A DNA stretch of 48,910 nucleotides. Source: an uncultured Sulfolobales archaeon (GTDB lineage Archaea; Thermoproteota; Thermoprotei_A; Sulfolobales; NBVN01). Position numbers and translations under genes: made by a program. The DNA is taken from contig CALIKV010000021.1 of assembly GCA_938017505.1 (NCBI GenBank), forward strand, positions 1-48,910, written 5' to 3'. The notes under the pieces are model-generated. The model was given only the letters and a program-made list of their open reading frames with translations, did not search any database and was not told where the DNA came from. Below are positions 8,734 to 17,899 of the stretch, one piece after another (positions within the stretch are counted from its first letter, which is position 1; every line of letters starts with the position of its first letter).

Positions 8734-9948
8734 TTGCTCAAAGACGTCTTTAGATACTCTATGAAGGTGTTAACTGAGAAGAGGTTTAGAGCGGTCTTGA
8801 CCATCATAGGCATCGCCATAGGTCCTCTGGCCTTAGTCATGATGACTTCAACCGTGAGGGGATATGCAGGCTTCATAGAAAAGTCCATACTTGCTCTGGG
8901 TCAGAATACAGTGGTCATGTTGCCTTCAGAGAAATACAGGCTCTCTAAGTCCGACATAGATTACATTAAGGGTTTAGAAGAGGTTGACGATGCGGAGCCC
9001 TTCTACTCAACTCAAGGATATATTCAAACTCCTGAGGGGAGGAAGAACGTCTTTCTGTATGCGGTTGACCCTTCAATGCTGCTGAGGGCTATAGGCGGCT
9101 TGGAGATTGAATTAGGTGAACTCCCTCAAGACGTTGAAACGACCTACTGCGTTATAGGTCACTCGATAGCGTACTCAGTAGGTACTGGCACAAAGATATA
9201 TGACGTAGGCGACGTCATCACAGTTAACATGGTGGAGGTGTTGAGCGGCGGTAGAGTGAACGTGAGAAGGATCTCGATAAGAGTTAAGGGGGTCTTTAAG
9301 GAGTTCGGTGGAGCGGCGTTCGTATCTCCCGATCAAAGCATCTTCCTCCCAGCAAAGAGCGGGACTACGTTACTCAACATGAAGGAGATCTCGGGAGTCT
9401 TCATAATAGCTAAGGACCCCTCGCTGGTCGACGCGTTGACGCGTAAGCTAAGGAGCGTATATCAAGACAAAGTAACAGTGGTTGCATTCCAGCAGATAGC
9501 AAGAACCGTGAGCTCCGTCACTGCCGCGTTAGACTTCATAGTTTTCTCAGCATCTCTCTCCGCCTTCGCTGTAGCCGTTGCAGGAACGGCCTCGACCATG
9601 ATAACGTCAGTAATTGAGAGGACGCGTGAGATAGGAGTCCTGAAGGCGCTTGGGTTCACGGATAGGCAAGTAGTCTTAATGATCCTGACTGAGGCGATCA
9701 TAATGTCCTTAATAGGCGGCGCGATAGGTATAACCCTAGGGACTCTTGGAGCTCACCTCCTGGCGTCTAGAGGCTTATCCATAGCGGCTGGGAGTAGCAG
9801 AGTCGATATAGTAGCTAATCCAGAGATAACTATCGAGACCTTAATCACCACCGTACTAATAACTATAATGGTGGGGATTGTGGGAGGCACCCTGCCAGCC
9901 TATAGGGCTGCTAAAATACCCCCTGCCGTAGCGTTAAGGTATGAGTGA
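8734..9948 (+). CDS. ABC transporter permease, FtsX/MacB family
   Basis: The 404-residue chain has the MacB layout. There is a helix near the N terminus (about residues 20-42, after SMKVLTEKRFRAVLTIIG), an external periplasmic-type domain (about 45-260), then three C-terminal helices. The coupling-helix motif ERTREIGVLKALG lies after helix 2, and the chain ends in PAYRAAKIPPAVALRYE, the usual FtsX-family tail. The start is TTG 8734, three bases after the stop of the giant protein gene, with GGTGAGGG as ribosome-binding site. It forms one operon with 4324-8730. The last 15 bases overlap the convergent gene at 9934. Confidence 0.9.
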   Translation: MLKDVFRYSMKVLTEKRFRAVLTIIGIAIGPLALVMMTSTVRGYAGFIEKSILALGQNTVVMLPSEKYRLSKSDIDYIKGLEEVDDAEPFYSTQGYIQTPEGRKNVFLYAVDPSMLLRAIGGLEIELGELPQDVETTYCVIGHSIAYSVGTGTKIYDVGDVITVNMVEVLSGGRVNVRRISIRVKGVFKEFGGAAFVSPDQSIFLPAKSGTTLLNMKEISGVFIIAKDPSLVDALTRKLRSVYQDKVTVVAFQQIARTVSSVTAALDFIVFSASLSAFAVAVAGTASTMITSVIERTREIGVLKALGFTDRQVVLMILTEAIIMSLIGGAIGITLGTLGAHLLASRGLSIAAGSSRVDIVANPEITIETLITTVLITIMVGIVGGTLPAYRAAKIPPAVALRYE

Positions 9949-10836
9949 ACCCCTCAACTTATTGATGATGTAAACCCCGGCCACCACAGCTGCGATTATG
10001 AGGAGAAGACTTAGGAAAGACGTCGCTTCGTTGGAGGGCTGAACCTCCTCCGTGCTTGCCAAGGTTCTCTGACCCAGCACCTCGCAGGAATCGGCCAGCA
10101 CGACGAGATTCCTGTAGGGGGTCACAGCGATTACGTACGCAGGTCTCACGGACCTGGCCAGAACCACATACGCTTTAGTGATTCCCCTATACCCAGTTAG
10201 ATTCGCCCTACTCTTAAGCAATGTTAGAGCATCCTCCACACTTACTGAGAAGTTAGGAATGTTAGCGATCAAGTCTTTGACTACCGGGTATTGGTTGATG
10301 AGGCTGAAGATCGTTATAGGCGGTGAGGAGTACACGTAGTACCTCACTAGGACAGGCGTTATTGTGATGGCGTCCTCGTCAACGAAATACGCGGGTGTGT
10401 TATTGATTACTAGCTGACCGCCAACAACCTCAAGGTACTCAATGCTTCCCACAGCTGCTTTCAGATCGTCGTGCCAGTTCTTAACACCATTTTCCAAGGA
10501 GTTCAGGAGGCTGTTCAGGGTTGATACGTCATCAGCGTACCTGGCGTCAACCATGATTTCAAGGAAGACTAGCTCGCAGGAGTTGAGGGTGTGTGCCGTG
10601 ATTGAGATCCCCTGCGAGTTAAACCTGAACACGAGTAACTCGGCTGACGTGTAGCTGAGGCTTGAAGTCCCCACAGTGTAATCACTTAAGTTCACGTAGC
10701 TTGAGAGTTCAGGGAGCCTAAACTCTATGGCGTGTTTTATTGAGGAGTAACAGGCGTGGCTCCCTTGAGCAAAAACTACGTTGATAAAAGACAATATGAT
10801 TACGGCCGCAATAGTCAATGCTAAAACTACCCTCAC
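9934..10836 (-). CDS. Exported membrane-anchored protein of unknown function
   Basis: The 300-residue protein starts with a clear signal peptide (VVLALTIAAVIILSFINVV, ending AQG at about residue 25). It has an exterior domain with four cysteines and several N-glycosylation-type sequons, and ends with a membrane helix (about 270-292) and a short basic tail KLRGS. I do not recognise the exterior domain. It is transcribed convergently with the ABC exporter operon, overlaps its last 15 bases, and has a TATA-like CTTTATTGA on the minus strand about 45 bases before its ATG. Its topology parallels the giant exported protein of that operon, but a functional link is only a guess. Confidence 0.65.
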   Translation of the reverse strand: MRVVLALTIAAVIILSFINVVFAQGSHACYSSIKHAIEFRLPELSSYVNLSDYTVGTSSLSYTSAELLVFRFNSQGISITAHTLNSCELVFLEIMVDARYADDVSTLNSLLNSLENGVKNWHDDLKAAVGSIEYLEVVGGQLVINNTPAYFVDEDAITITPVLVRYYVYSSPPITIFSLINQYPVVKDLIANIPNFSVSVEDALTLLKSRANLTGYRGITKAYVVLARSVRPAYVIAVTPYRNLVVLADSCEVLGQRTLASTEEVQPSNEATSFLSLLLIIAAVVAGVYIINKLRGSLIP

Positions 10837-11170
10837 GTATCTCAGCCCTCACTCGGACTGGGGTCATGACTCAAGACGTCAATAAAGAGATTCCTAACAC
10901 TACCTAAGCACGTGATGTGCTTGGCAGGGATGCCGGGTGCCCTCATTAAGTCGGGATTCAAGCAGTTCTCATTTAAACGAGACCCTTCACTATTTAATTC
11001 CAGCACCCTATACCCGGACATCTTGAGCACTTTCTACCTTTACTTGAGTCCACGGCTTAATAACTTTACGTCGTGTTTATGCACGCGTTACGGCAAATAA
11101 TTTCTGTTGCGTCTATTTAAGTTACTGATGTTGATCACGGGAGAGGGCTTGTTGGTAGCGCCAGAGCCGC

Positions 11171-11214
11171 TGACAGACCCTAGGAGCCCGCCGCCAAACT
11201 TAAGGGGTCTGTCA
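11171..11214. repeat. 10-bp perfect inverted repeat with a 24-base loop
   Basis: TGACAGACCC (11171-11180) pairs perfectly with GGGTCTGTCA (11205-11214). It sits about 140 bases before the thrS TATA box and far from the divergent gene, so it may be an operator, a terminator-like fold or part of an unannotated RNA. Nothing else identifies it. Confidence 0.45.
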
Positions 11215-11351
11215 AATCCCCCTCTTCAAGCTCTCCTCAACCCATGAGGTAAGTTCAAGTAATGCCTACATCTTCTGAACGACGAAGTAGCTAAGGTTCC
11301 AGATGAGTATCTAAGAGGGGCCCAGTTAATTTAGGCTGAAGCTGGGTTAAG

Positions 11352-11359
11352 CTATATTA
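11352..11359 (+). promoter_or_regulatory. TATA box of thrS
   Basis: CTATATTA preceded by a purine-rich stretch. Transcription would start near 11383, leaving a leader of roughly 40 bases that includes the small ORF at 11404. Confidence 0.5.
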
Positions 11360-11403
11360 GGGGTGCAGACGCTTATTAAGTGACGGTCGTTAAGAGGTTG
11401 GTG

Positions 11404-11427
11404 ATGATGCAACGCCAAACATCGTGA
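11404..11427 (+). CDS. Possible seven-codon leader ORF overlapping the thrS start
   Basis: ATG ATG CAA CGC CAA ACA TCG TGA lies in the predicted thrS leader after a purine-rich GAGGTTGGTG. Its TGA shares a base with the thrS ATG (TGATG), a layout that gives translational coupling. The peptide would be MMQRQTS, with one threonine codon. It may instead be a chance ORF; the alternative thrS start, GTG 11424, lies inside it. Confidence 0.3.
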   Translation: MMQRQTS

Positions 11428-13124
11428 TGTTAAGGCCTGAAGTCCTTGCTCGTGCAGGCCTGGTCCTACAGTACGTGGTTTCTAAGGAGGTTGGATGGTT
11501 GAGACCTGCTGGATGTAGCGTTGCCGAGGACGGTTTCAAGTGCGATTTTATATCTCTCTCAGGCAGATGGCCGGAGGAGGGCCTCATAAGGGATGCAGAG
11601 AAGATGGTCCTTGATATCGAGGGCTCTTCTCAAGTGAGCATTGAATACGTGGGTGAGGTCAGTGACGATCTCATCAGGCTGCTTGGACGTAGGGCAGCCT
11701 ACTCAGTTAACGGTGTTAACGCGTTCCTGGAGTTTGAGGTGAGGCCGGCTTCAAGCAGCGTTAAGGCTATATTGGTGAGGAACATATCAGCTCATAACCC
11801 GACGCCCGGCGTTAGTTTAGTTAGGTTGATCGGCGTTGCTTTCGACGATTTAGATGAGTACAGAGAGTGGGTTAAGTATTATGAGGAAGCCGCTAGGAGG
11901 GATCACAGGGTATTAGGGCAGAAGCTTGAGCTCTTCGGCTTCTACGATGAGGCAGGACCTGGTCTAGTTATCTACCATCCTAAGGGTCAGGTCGTTAGAG
12001 AGGAGTTGATAAGGCTTGTAAGGGAGATAAACTCCAGACTGGGTTATAGCGAGGTCTACACCCCTCACGTATATAAGTCGGTCCTCTGGAGGATAAGCGG
12101 TCATTACCATCTCTACAGGGATAAGATGGTTCTGGCCGAGGTAGACGGGGAGGAGTACGGGGTTAAGCCGATGAATTGCCCGGGTCACATACTGATCTTC
12201 AAGAGCAGAACACGCAGCTACAGGGATTTACCCATCAGGCTGGCTGAGTTAGGCACCGTGTATAGGTGGGAGAAGAGAGGGGAGCTCTACGGACTCCTCA
12301 GGGTTAGAGGATTCACTCAGGATGATGGTCACGTGTTCGCTAGGGAGGATCAAGTTAAGGAGGAGGTTGAGAGCATAATGAGGGAGGTCTTCAACCTCCT
12401 CGCGTTGTTCGGCATCGCTAGAGACAACACTAAGATCTACCTATCGACAAGGCCTGAGAGGTATATAGGCTCCGAGGACGCGTGGGATAAGGCGACGAAC
12501 TCGCTTAAACAGGCCCTGGACGAGCTAGGGATACCTTACGAGGTTAGGGAGGGTGAGGGAGCTTTCTACGGGCCTAAGGTAGACGTGCACTTCAGGGACT
12601 CGCTCGGTAGATGGTGGCAGTGCAGCACCATACAGGTGGACTTCGCACTTCCCGAGAGATTCAACTTAGAATACATTGATAGTGACGGGAGCAAGAAGAG
12701 GCCTGTTATGATACACAGGGCAATACTGGGGAGTATAGAAAGGTTTATGGCAATACTCATAGAGGAATTGGAGGGTAAGCTACCCACCTGGTTAAGCCCT
12801 ATCCAGGTGGCGGTAATCCCGATAACCAGGGACGTTGCTAGCTATGCTGAGGACGTGGCTAAGCTCCTAAGGGATGCGGGTGTGAGGGTTGTTGAGGACT
12901 TAAGCGACGAGACCTTGGAGAAGAGGATAAAGGTGGCGTACGAACAGGCGATACCCTACTTAATCATAGTTGGTCGGAGGGAAGCCCTGCAAAAGACCAT
13001 TGCTGTCAGAGGCAGAGGGAACCTCCAAGCTAACAACGTCCGGATTGACGCATTTTTACGCGGACTCACGGAGGAGATAAGGAGTAGGGCTTTAAGACAG
13101 GAGGCGTTGCTGAGCTTCCTCTGA
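11427..13124 (+). CDS. thrS: Threonyl-tRNA synthetase, lacking a recognisable HxxxH editing site
   Basis: This class II synthetase charges tRNA-Thr. Counting one residue more at the N terminus (GTG 11424): MNCPGH 250-255, motif 2 RVRGFTQDDGH at 293-303, the tRNA/Thr segment WWQCSTIQVDF near 397-407 and motif 3 MIHRAILGSIERF near 429-441. The zinc ligands Cys252, His303 and His431 are all present. The anticodon-binding domain is about 457-560. The first 140 residues are short and show no HxxxH editing motif, so mischarged Ser-tRNA would need another factor, as known for crenarchaea with separate catalytic and editing ThrRS proteins. The gene stands alone, convergent with the symporter fragment downstream. 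Confidence 0.95.
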   Translation: MLRPEVLARAGLVLQYVVSKEVGWLRPAGCSVAEDGFKCDFISLSGRWPEEGLIRDAEKMVLDIEGSSQVSIEYVGEVSDDLIRLLGRRAAYSVNGVNAFLEFEVRPASSSVKAILVRNISAHNPTPGVSLVRLIGVAFDDLDEYREWVKYYEEAARRDHRVLGQKLELFGFYDEAGPGLVIYHPKGQVVREELIRLVREINSRLGYSEVYTPHVYKSVLWRISGHYHLYRDKMVLAEVDGEEYGVKPMNCPGHILIFKSRTRSYRDLPIRLAELGTVYRWEKRGELYGLLRVRGFTQDDGHVFAREDQVKEEVESIMREVFNLLALFGIARDNTKIYLSTRPERYIGSEDAWDKATNSLKQALDELGIPYEVREGEGAFYGPKVDVHFRDSLGRWWQCSTIQVDFALPERFNLEYIDSDGSKKRPVMIHRAILGSIERFMAILIEELEGKLPTWLSPIQVAVIPITRDVASYAEDVAKLLRDAGVRVVEDLSDETLEKRIKVAYEQAIPYLIIVGRREALQKTIAVRGRGNLQANNVRIDAFLRGLTEEIRSRALRQEALLSFL

Positions 13125-13169
13125 AGGAATCTTTAAATGCTTGGATTGGTTCCAGTAAGTTAAAAACGC

Positions 13170-13967
13170 TTAACGCTTTACGGGCTGACCATCTATATCG
13201 AGCAACGGTTTAGGAGGATCTTTCTTTTGAGTTAGTGGCGATGCTACGATGAAGACCACAGCGCCTATCGGTATCACGAAGGGGCCTGGCGCGTATATGG
13301 CTAACCATATGTCCTCCGTCTGTTGGTAGAGGTAATATATGAACGGTATCCAGAGAACTATGTTCGTCACCACACTGGCTATCGCACCTGTTCTGTTAGC
13401 CTTTTTCCAGTAGAGGCCGAATATGAACGGCACTGCCTGGACGAAGAGTATGAGATACCAAGCTATCTGTGTGAGGAAGTATATGGTCGCTGCCCAAAGC
13501 GCTATCGCCAGGGAGATAAATGCAGCGACAACTACTAGGATCCTCGTTATAAGCAGCTTCTTTCCCTCGCTTACCTTGGGGTATATCATAGGCACTAAGT
13601 TGTTAGCGATTATAGACGGAGGTATGAGCAACGCGCTGTCGGCGCTACTCATTATGAGCGCTAATATCCCTACACTGAGCAAGGCGAAGAACGGTGCTGG
13701 CAAGAGATCTAACGCCAGCGTAGGTATGACTAGGTCAGGATCTTCTATGCTTGGTATTATTAATCGAGCCCAGATACCCATCAAAGGACCTAGCATGCCT
13801 AAGGTCATGTAGGTTAGTCCTGCTGTGAATGACGCGTACTTGGCAGTTCGCTCATCCTTCGCAGCTAAGGATCTCTGGACTAAATCCTGGCATGAGAGTG
13901 AGCCGAGGGCCTGATTCATCCAGGACGCTACATAATACGATAATCCAATTAACCCGAAATACCCAAG
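13170..13967 (-). pseudogene. Sodium:solute symporter, 5'-truncated fragment
   Basis: The frame matches the C-terminal half of SSS-family symporters. It has a QDLVQRSLAAKDERTAKYAS motif, about six further helices, an IMSSADSALLIPPS segment that is the sodium-site helix of this family, and a tail ending GQPVKR. Complete members have about 480-550 residues, so some 240 N-terminal residues are missing. An ATG at 13917-13919 would give 249 residues, but family-like sequence (LGYFGLIGLSYYVAS) continues upstream of it in frame to about base 13967. There conserved hisD sequence on the other strand begins. It is best read as a gene broken by rearrangement. A 249-residue product could still be made. 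Confidence 0.75.
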
Positions 13968-13968
13968 G

Positions 13969-15189
13969 GTGAGTGAGATAATTGAGGACGTTAGGAGTAG
14001 AGGCGATGAAGCGATAGTAGATTTCTACAGGGAGTTCTTCGGAAGAGAGGTCGTTCATCAAGGTAATTTAAGAGTGAGCGAGGATGAAGTTAGAAGCGCG
14101 TATGAGATGGTGGATGAGAGCCTCATAGATTCGCTGAAGGTCGCTCTTAGAAACATCGAGGTCTTCCACAGGAGTCAGTTGCCTAGGGATATCTGGTTCA
14201 CTGAAGTGTCTGAAGGTGTGCTCGTTGGTCAAGTGTGGAGAGCTATAGAGTCCGTTGGTACTTACATCCCTGGAGGTAAGGCTGATTATCCTTCAACGGC
14301 TTTGATGCTCGCAACACCAGCTAAGGTAGCTGGCGTTTCCAGAATCGTGGCCACAACCCCTCCTAGGCCTGACGGTACTGTGAGTCCTGCTACGCTTGTT
14401 GCCCTAGACATAGCTGGTGTTAAGGAGATTTACAGGATTGGAGGGGCTCATGCCATAGCTGCGTTAGCGTTCGGAACTCAAAGCATCAAGAAGGTGTATA
14501 AGGTTGTTGGGCCAGGAAACGTCTGGGTCGCTGCAGCCAAACACATTCTCAGAGGAATCGTAGATATAGATTTCGTGGCGGGACCCTCTGAAGTCCTCGT
14601 GCTGGCGTTGGATGACGCTGACCCAGAATACGTTGTGAGGGACTTAATATCGCAGGCCGAGCACGACCAATTATCGTCAGCGGTCCTGGTCACTACGTCG
14701 GTCAGGTTGGCGGAGGAGGTCGCCTCAAGGCTCATGGAGGTCGCCCCTAACGTTAGGAGGAGTGAGATAGTAAGGGAGTCTCTCGGCAATTACGGGGCAC
14801 TCCTAGTAGCTGAAGACCTAGACGAGGCCGTGGACTTCGCGAATCAATACGCTCCTGAACACCTAGAGATATTAACATCCGATGTTAGCATTGCCTTCAC
14901 CGTATTGAGTAAGGTTAGGAACGCTGGGTCGATTTTCATAGGTCATAACGCCCCTGTCGCTATGGGGGATTACATTACCGGCGCCAATCACACGTTACCT
15001 ACCGGGGGTAACGCCGTGACACGTGGGAGTCTGAGCGTTCTTGACTACATGAAGGTAATAGATGTTCAGATAATCAGCGAGCTAGGTATAAGAACCCTAG
15101 GACCACATGCTGTGATGATAGCTGAGTCAGAAGGCCTCTACAATCACGCTGAATCAATTAAAACTAGGTTAAAGAGAATACTCACGTAA
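13969..15189 (+). CDS. hisD: Histidinol dehydrogenase, possibly short at the N terminus
   Basis: HisD oxidises L-histidinol to histidine in two NAD-dependent steps with zinc. Family marks are the VGTYIPGGKA loop, GGAHAIAALAFGTQSI, VVGPGNVWVAAAK, DFVAGPSEVLVLA, SQAEHDQ (Gln and His zinc ligands), YAPEHLEI (catalytic Glu-His), MGDYITGANHTLPTGG and a C-terminal EGLYNHAESI histidine. The 406 residues start with SEIIEDVRSRGDEA, a block normally preceded by about 20-30 residues, and GTG 13969 abuts a broken symporter gene. The N terminus may therefore have been lost at the junction, though some archaeal HisD are short. No other his gene is in the window. Confidence 0.9.
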   Translation: MSEIIEDVRSRGDEAIVDFYREFFGREVVHQGNLRVSEDEVRSAYEMVDESLIDSLKVALRNIEVFHRSQLPRDIWFTEVSEGVLVGQVWRAIESVGTYIPGGKADYPSTALMLATPAKVAGVSRIVATTPPRPDGTVSPATLVALDIAGVKEIYRIGGAHAIAALAFGTQSIKKVYKVVGPGNVWVAAAKHILRGIVDIDFVAGPSEVLVLALDDADPEYVVRDLISQAEHDQLSSAVLVTTSVRLAEEVASRLMEVAPNVRRSEIVRESLGNYGALLVAEDLDEAVDFANQYAPEHLEILTSDVSIAFTVLSKVRNAGSIFIGHNAPVAMGDYITGANHTLPTGGNAVTRGSLSVLDYMKVIDVQIISELGIRTLGPHAVMIAESEGLYNHAESIKTRLKRILT

Positions 15190-15288
15190 ATAAACAGGCC
15201 TTGTTATGCGTAACTATCGGAACGACTACGCGATTGCCCTTCGAGGACGTGCAGGAAAGTTCCGTATGTAGCTGGCCGAGAACTTCCA

Positions 15289-15303
15289 TTTAACATATTT
15301 TTA
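15289..15303 (+). promoter_or_regulatory. TATA-like AT-rich promoter of the pxpABC operon
   Basis: TTTAACATATTTTTAAT lies 20-30 bases before the pxpA ATG at 15321, so the transcript is probably leaderless or nearly so. Confidence 0.4.
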
Positions 15304-15320
15304 ATTAGTAGTAGTCATTC

Positions 15321-16127
15321 ATGGTGTCTCGCTTGGTTAGGAAGATTGACCTAAATACGGACGCAGGGGAATCTTTCGGTAGGTGGAGGATCGTCGATGA
15401 GAGAGAGCTCTTCAGATACGTGACCTCAGCCAACATAGCTTGCGGCTTCCACGCGGGGGATCCCCTGAACATCTGGAGATCTGTAAGGATCGCTAAGTCT
15501 CTCGGAGTTGCTGTAGGTGCTCATCCGGGCTTCCCGGACTTGATAGGTTTCGGTAGGAGGGAGATGAGCGTTGATTTCGACGAGCTTAAGTCCTACGTGA
15601 TTTACCAGCTCGGCGCTTTGGAGGCTTTTCTAAGGGTTGAGGGGTTTAGGCTTCAGCATGTCAAGGCCCACGGAGCCCTCTATAATATGGCCTGGGTTAG
15701 GGAGGACTACGCTAGATCCGTCGCCGAGGCCATCGCATCCTACGATGGAAACCTCATAATAGTGGCGCCCTACGGTTCTCAGGCAGCCAGAGCCGCTGAG
15801 GAACTGGGTCTAAGGGTTGCTTATGAGGCGTTCATCGATAGGGGTTACGCCTCTGACGGCAGGTTAGTTCCCAGAGGCCTTCCTGAGGCCGTCATATCTG
15901 ACGTGAGTAAGGTCGTGGAAAGGGTTGTGTCTATAGTTGATAAGGGGGTCATACAGACCGTGGACGGCAGGTTCGTAGAGGTCAGGGCACATACTCTTTG
16001 CATTCACGGCGACAGCCCCCACGCAGTAGAGCTTGCTAAGGCGGTCGTGAGGAGTCTTAAGGAGGTCGGTGTAGAGATTAAATCAATGGCCGAGGTTCTC
16101 GGTCACCATGAAGGACGTGAAGCTTAG
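15321..16127 (+). CDS. pxpA: 5-oxoprolinase subunit A (LamB/YcsF family)
   Basis: PxpA works with PxpB and PxpC to hydrolyse 5-oxoproline (pyroglutamate) to glutamate with ATP. The 268-residue chain is full length. Family motifs are DLNTDAGESFG near the start, NIACGFHAGDP (about 34-44), GAHPGFPDLIGFGRR (about 67-81), HVKAHGALYN (about 113-122), an EAFIDRGY segment and TLCIHGDSPHA near the end. Start ATG 15321 fits the promoter spacing. It overlaps pxpB by 20 bases. Confidence 0.95.
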   Translation: MVSRLVRKIDLNTDAGESFGRWRIVDERELFRYVTSANIACGFHAGDPLNIWRSVRIAKSLGVAVGAHPGFPDLIGFGRREMSVDFDELKSYVIYQLGALEAFLRVEGFRLQHVKAHGALYNMAWVREDYARSVAEAIASYDGNLIIVAPYGSQAARAAEELGLRVAYEAFIDRGYASDGRLVPRGLPEAVISDVSKVVERVVSIVDKGVIQTVDGRFVEVRAHTLCIHGDSPHAVELAKAVVRSLKEVGVEIKSMAEVLGHHEGREA

Positions 16128-16827
16128 GATCCTCAGCAGTGGTGGCTACGTGATTCACGTGGATGTCTGCAGTGACGTCTCTCCAGAGTGCGTCAAAGCA
16201 ATGCATAAACTCTACTACACGCTGAAAAAGGAGTTGTCAGGGAGCATCAGGGAGTTGGTGACTGGAGTGGTGTCGCTGGCCCTGTTCTACGACCCTAGGG
16301 AAGTGAGTGGTGATGTCTTAATCAAGAGAGTTAAGGAGTTGTGGGAGTGGAGCCAGAGCGCCGAGCTGACCGATGTATATAAACCGAGGAGTTTCGTCAT
16401 ACCTGTATCTTACGGCGGTGATCTCGGTCCTGACCTGTCCTCAGTAGCCGCCTGGGCGGGGTTAGGGGAGGATGAAGTCATTGCAATCCACACCTCAACT
16501 AGTTACACGTGTTACACGTTAGGTTTCACACCAGGCTTCATTTACCTAGGTGAGGTGGAGCGCAGGATAGCGGTACCTAGGTTAGAGACCCCTCGAGTTA
16601 AGATCCCTGCTGGGTCTGTTGGTATAGCAGGTAGGATGACCGGAGTATATGGTCTCGAGAGCCCGGGTGGCTGGAGGCTGATAGGTAGGACCCCTCTCAC
16701 GATGTTCGATTATAGAAGGGATCCTCCAATACCTATAGCCCCAGGAGACTTAGTGTCCTTCAAATCAATATCATTAGAGAGGTTCAAGAGCCTTAAGGAG
16801 GTCTTCGTTGGTGACTATTATGACTAG
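16108..16827 (+). CDS. pxpB: 5-oxoprolinase subunit B (KipI/allophanate hydrolase subunit 1 family)
   Basis: The 239-residue protein has the family's IPVSYGGDLGPDL block (about 93-105), a GFTPGFIYLG motif (about 135-144), VPRLETPR (about 153-160) and IPAGSVGIAG (about 162-171). It ends in the GGWRLIGRTPL and PGDLVSF segments. Together with PxpC it forms the ATP-dependent part of 5-oxoprolinase. The gene overlaps pxpA by 20 bases and the pxpC start by 8 bases, so translation is coupled. Confidence 0.95.
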   Translation: MKDVKLRILSSGGYVIHVDVCSDVSPECVKAMHKLYYTLKKELSGSIRELVTGVVSLALFYDPREVSGDVLIKRVKELWEWSQSAELTDVYKPRSFVIPVSYGGDLGPDLSSVAAWAGLGEDEVIAIHTSTSYTCYTLGFTPGFIYLGEVERRIAVPRLETPRVKIPAGSVGIAGRMTGVYGLESPGGWRLIGRTPLTMFDYRRDPPIPIAPGDLVSFKSISLERFKSLKEVFVGDYYD

Positions 16828-17791
16828 CCTCCACATAACGCATTTAGCGGGAGTAGCTACGGTGCAGGATCTAGGCAGATATGGCTATAGAGCTCTCGGG
16901 GTCCCTATCTCAGGGGCGTTGGACGTGTTGTCAGCTGCCTACGCTAACGCCTTAGTGGGAAATAGGCCTGGTACGTCGTTGGTAGAGCTCTTTGGCTCCA
17001 TGAAGCTGAGGACTGGTAAAGACGTAATCGTCGCTGTTACCGGCGGTCTCCCCAAGGTGTTCGTTGATCGTTATGATGAGTCTCCATGGAGGCCGATATA
17101 TCTAAAACATGGTATGGAGTTGGTCATCCGACCTTCAGACAGGGGAGGTGTTTCCTACGTGGCAGTTGCTGGAGGTATAGTGTGTGAGGAAGTGTTGGGG
17201 AGCAGATCCACGTACGTCAGAGGCGGCTTCGGCTGTTTAGGAAGACCGATCAGGGTTGGTGACGTCCTGATAAACGGAGACGTGGATGTTGATAGATTAT
17301 GGTCTGAGGTGTGTGACTTACGTCCTGTGCTGAAGCCTGGTAATAGGGTGCCGAGGACTAGCGAACCCCTGGTTGTGAGAGCCACTAAGAGTATTCACTC
17401 TGAGCAGCTTCCGGACTTAGAAGTGCTCCTTAACTCGGAGTACGTGATTACGTTAGAGAGCGATAGAATGGGTTATAGACTAGACGGGCCTCCTCTGGAG
17501 TCATCATCAAAGCTTGGTAAGTTGCCCTCAACACCTACTGACAGGGGGTACGTTCAGATACCTCCGGACGGGAAACCCATAGTCTTGATGTCGGATGCTC
17601 AAACCACAGGCGGTTACGCAGTGGCTCTTCACGTGATACCCCCCGATCTAGATATGCTGGCGCAGGCCAGACCGCGTCAGAGAGTGAGATTTATGGAGGT
17701 GAGTGTTGAGGAGGCAGAGAGGCACACATCCAAATACCTCAGTGAGGTGGGGAGGCCTCTACTGATGACTGCGGAGGGCGAGGAGTACTGA
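16820..17791 (+). CDS. pxpC: 5-oxoprolinase subunit C (KipA/allophanate hydrolase subunit 2 family)
   Basis: The biotin-dependent carboxylase-like/AHS2 family protein shows VQDLGRYGYRALGVPISGALD near the N terminus and AYANALVGN. Further on come VTLESDRMGYRLDG-type sequence, QIPPDGKPIVLMSDAQTTGGY and a C-terminal QARPRQRVRF. ATG 16820 overlaps the pxpB TAG and puts the family N terminus at residue 4. TTG 16808 or GTG 16811 would add three or four residues. It is the last gene of the pxpABC operon and at about 323 residues is full length. Confidence 0.95.
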   Translation: MTSLHITHLAGVATVQDLGRYGYRALGVPISGALDVLSAAYANALVGNRPGTSLVELFGSMKLRTGKDVIVAVTGGLPKVFVDRYDESPWRPIYLKHGMELVIRPSDRGGVSYVAVAGGIVCEEVLGSRSTYVRGGFGCLGRPIRVGDVLINGDVDVDRLWSEVCDLRPVLKPGNRVPRTSEPLVVRATKSIHSEQLPDLEVLLNSEYVITLESDRMGYRLDGPPLESSSKLGKLPSTPTDRGYVQIPPDGKPIVLMSDAQTTGGYAVALHVIPPDLDMLAQARPRQRVRFMEVSVEEAERHTSKYLSEVGRPLLMTAEGEEY

Positions 17792-17899
17792 GTAGATCCA
17801 TCACCTCACAACTGAGAGCCTCGTCTCTTTAGGGTTAGGACGGGGAAGGTCGGTGTACGGCTTTGATTTAAAAACTCTGTAGGAGAGAAAATAGGCGGA

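Larger units (their letters stand above)
10837..11403. other. Gene-free stretch between a minus-strand exported protein and thrS
   Basis: No credible gene is seen. Short open frames (62 codons, both strands) lack any family resemblance or coding bias. The stretch holds a probable minus-strand promoter near 10880-10890, one strong inverted repeat (11171-11214) and the thrS promoter near 11352. Confidence 0.5.

Noticed and set aside
11401-11440. C/D box sRNA at the thrS start (GTGATGA and CTGA)
   Set aside because: No D' box or proper guide spacing, and the boxes are explained by start codons and coding sequence.
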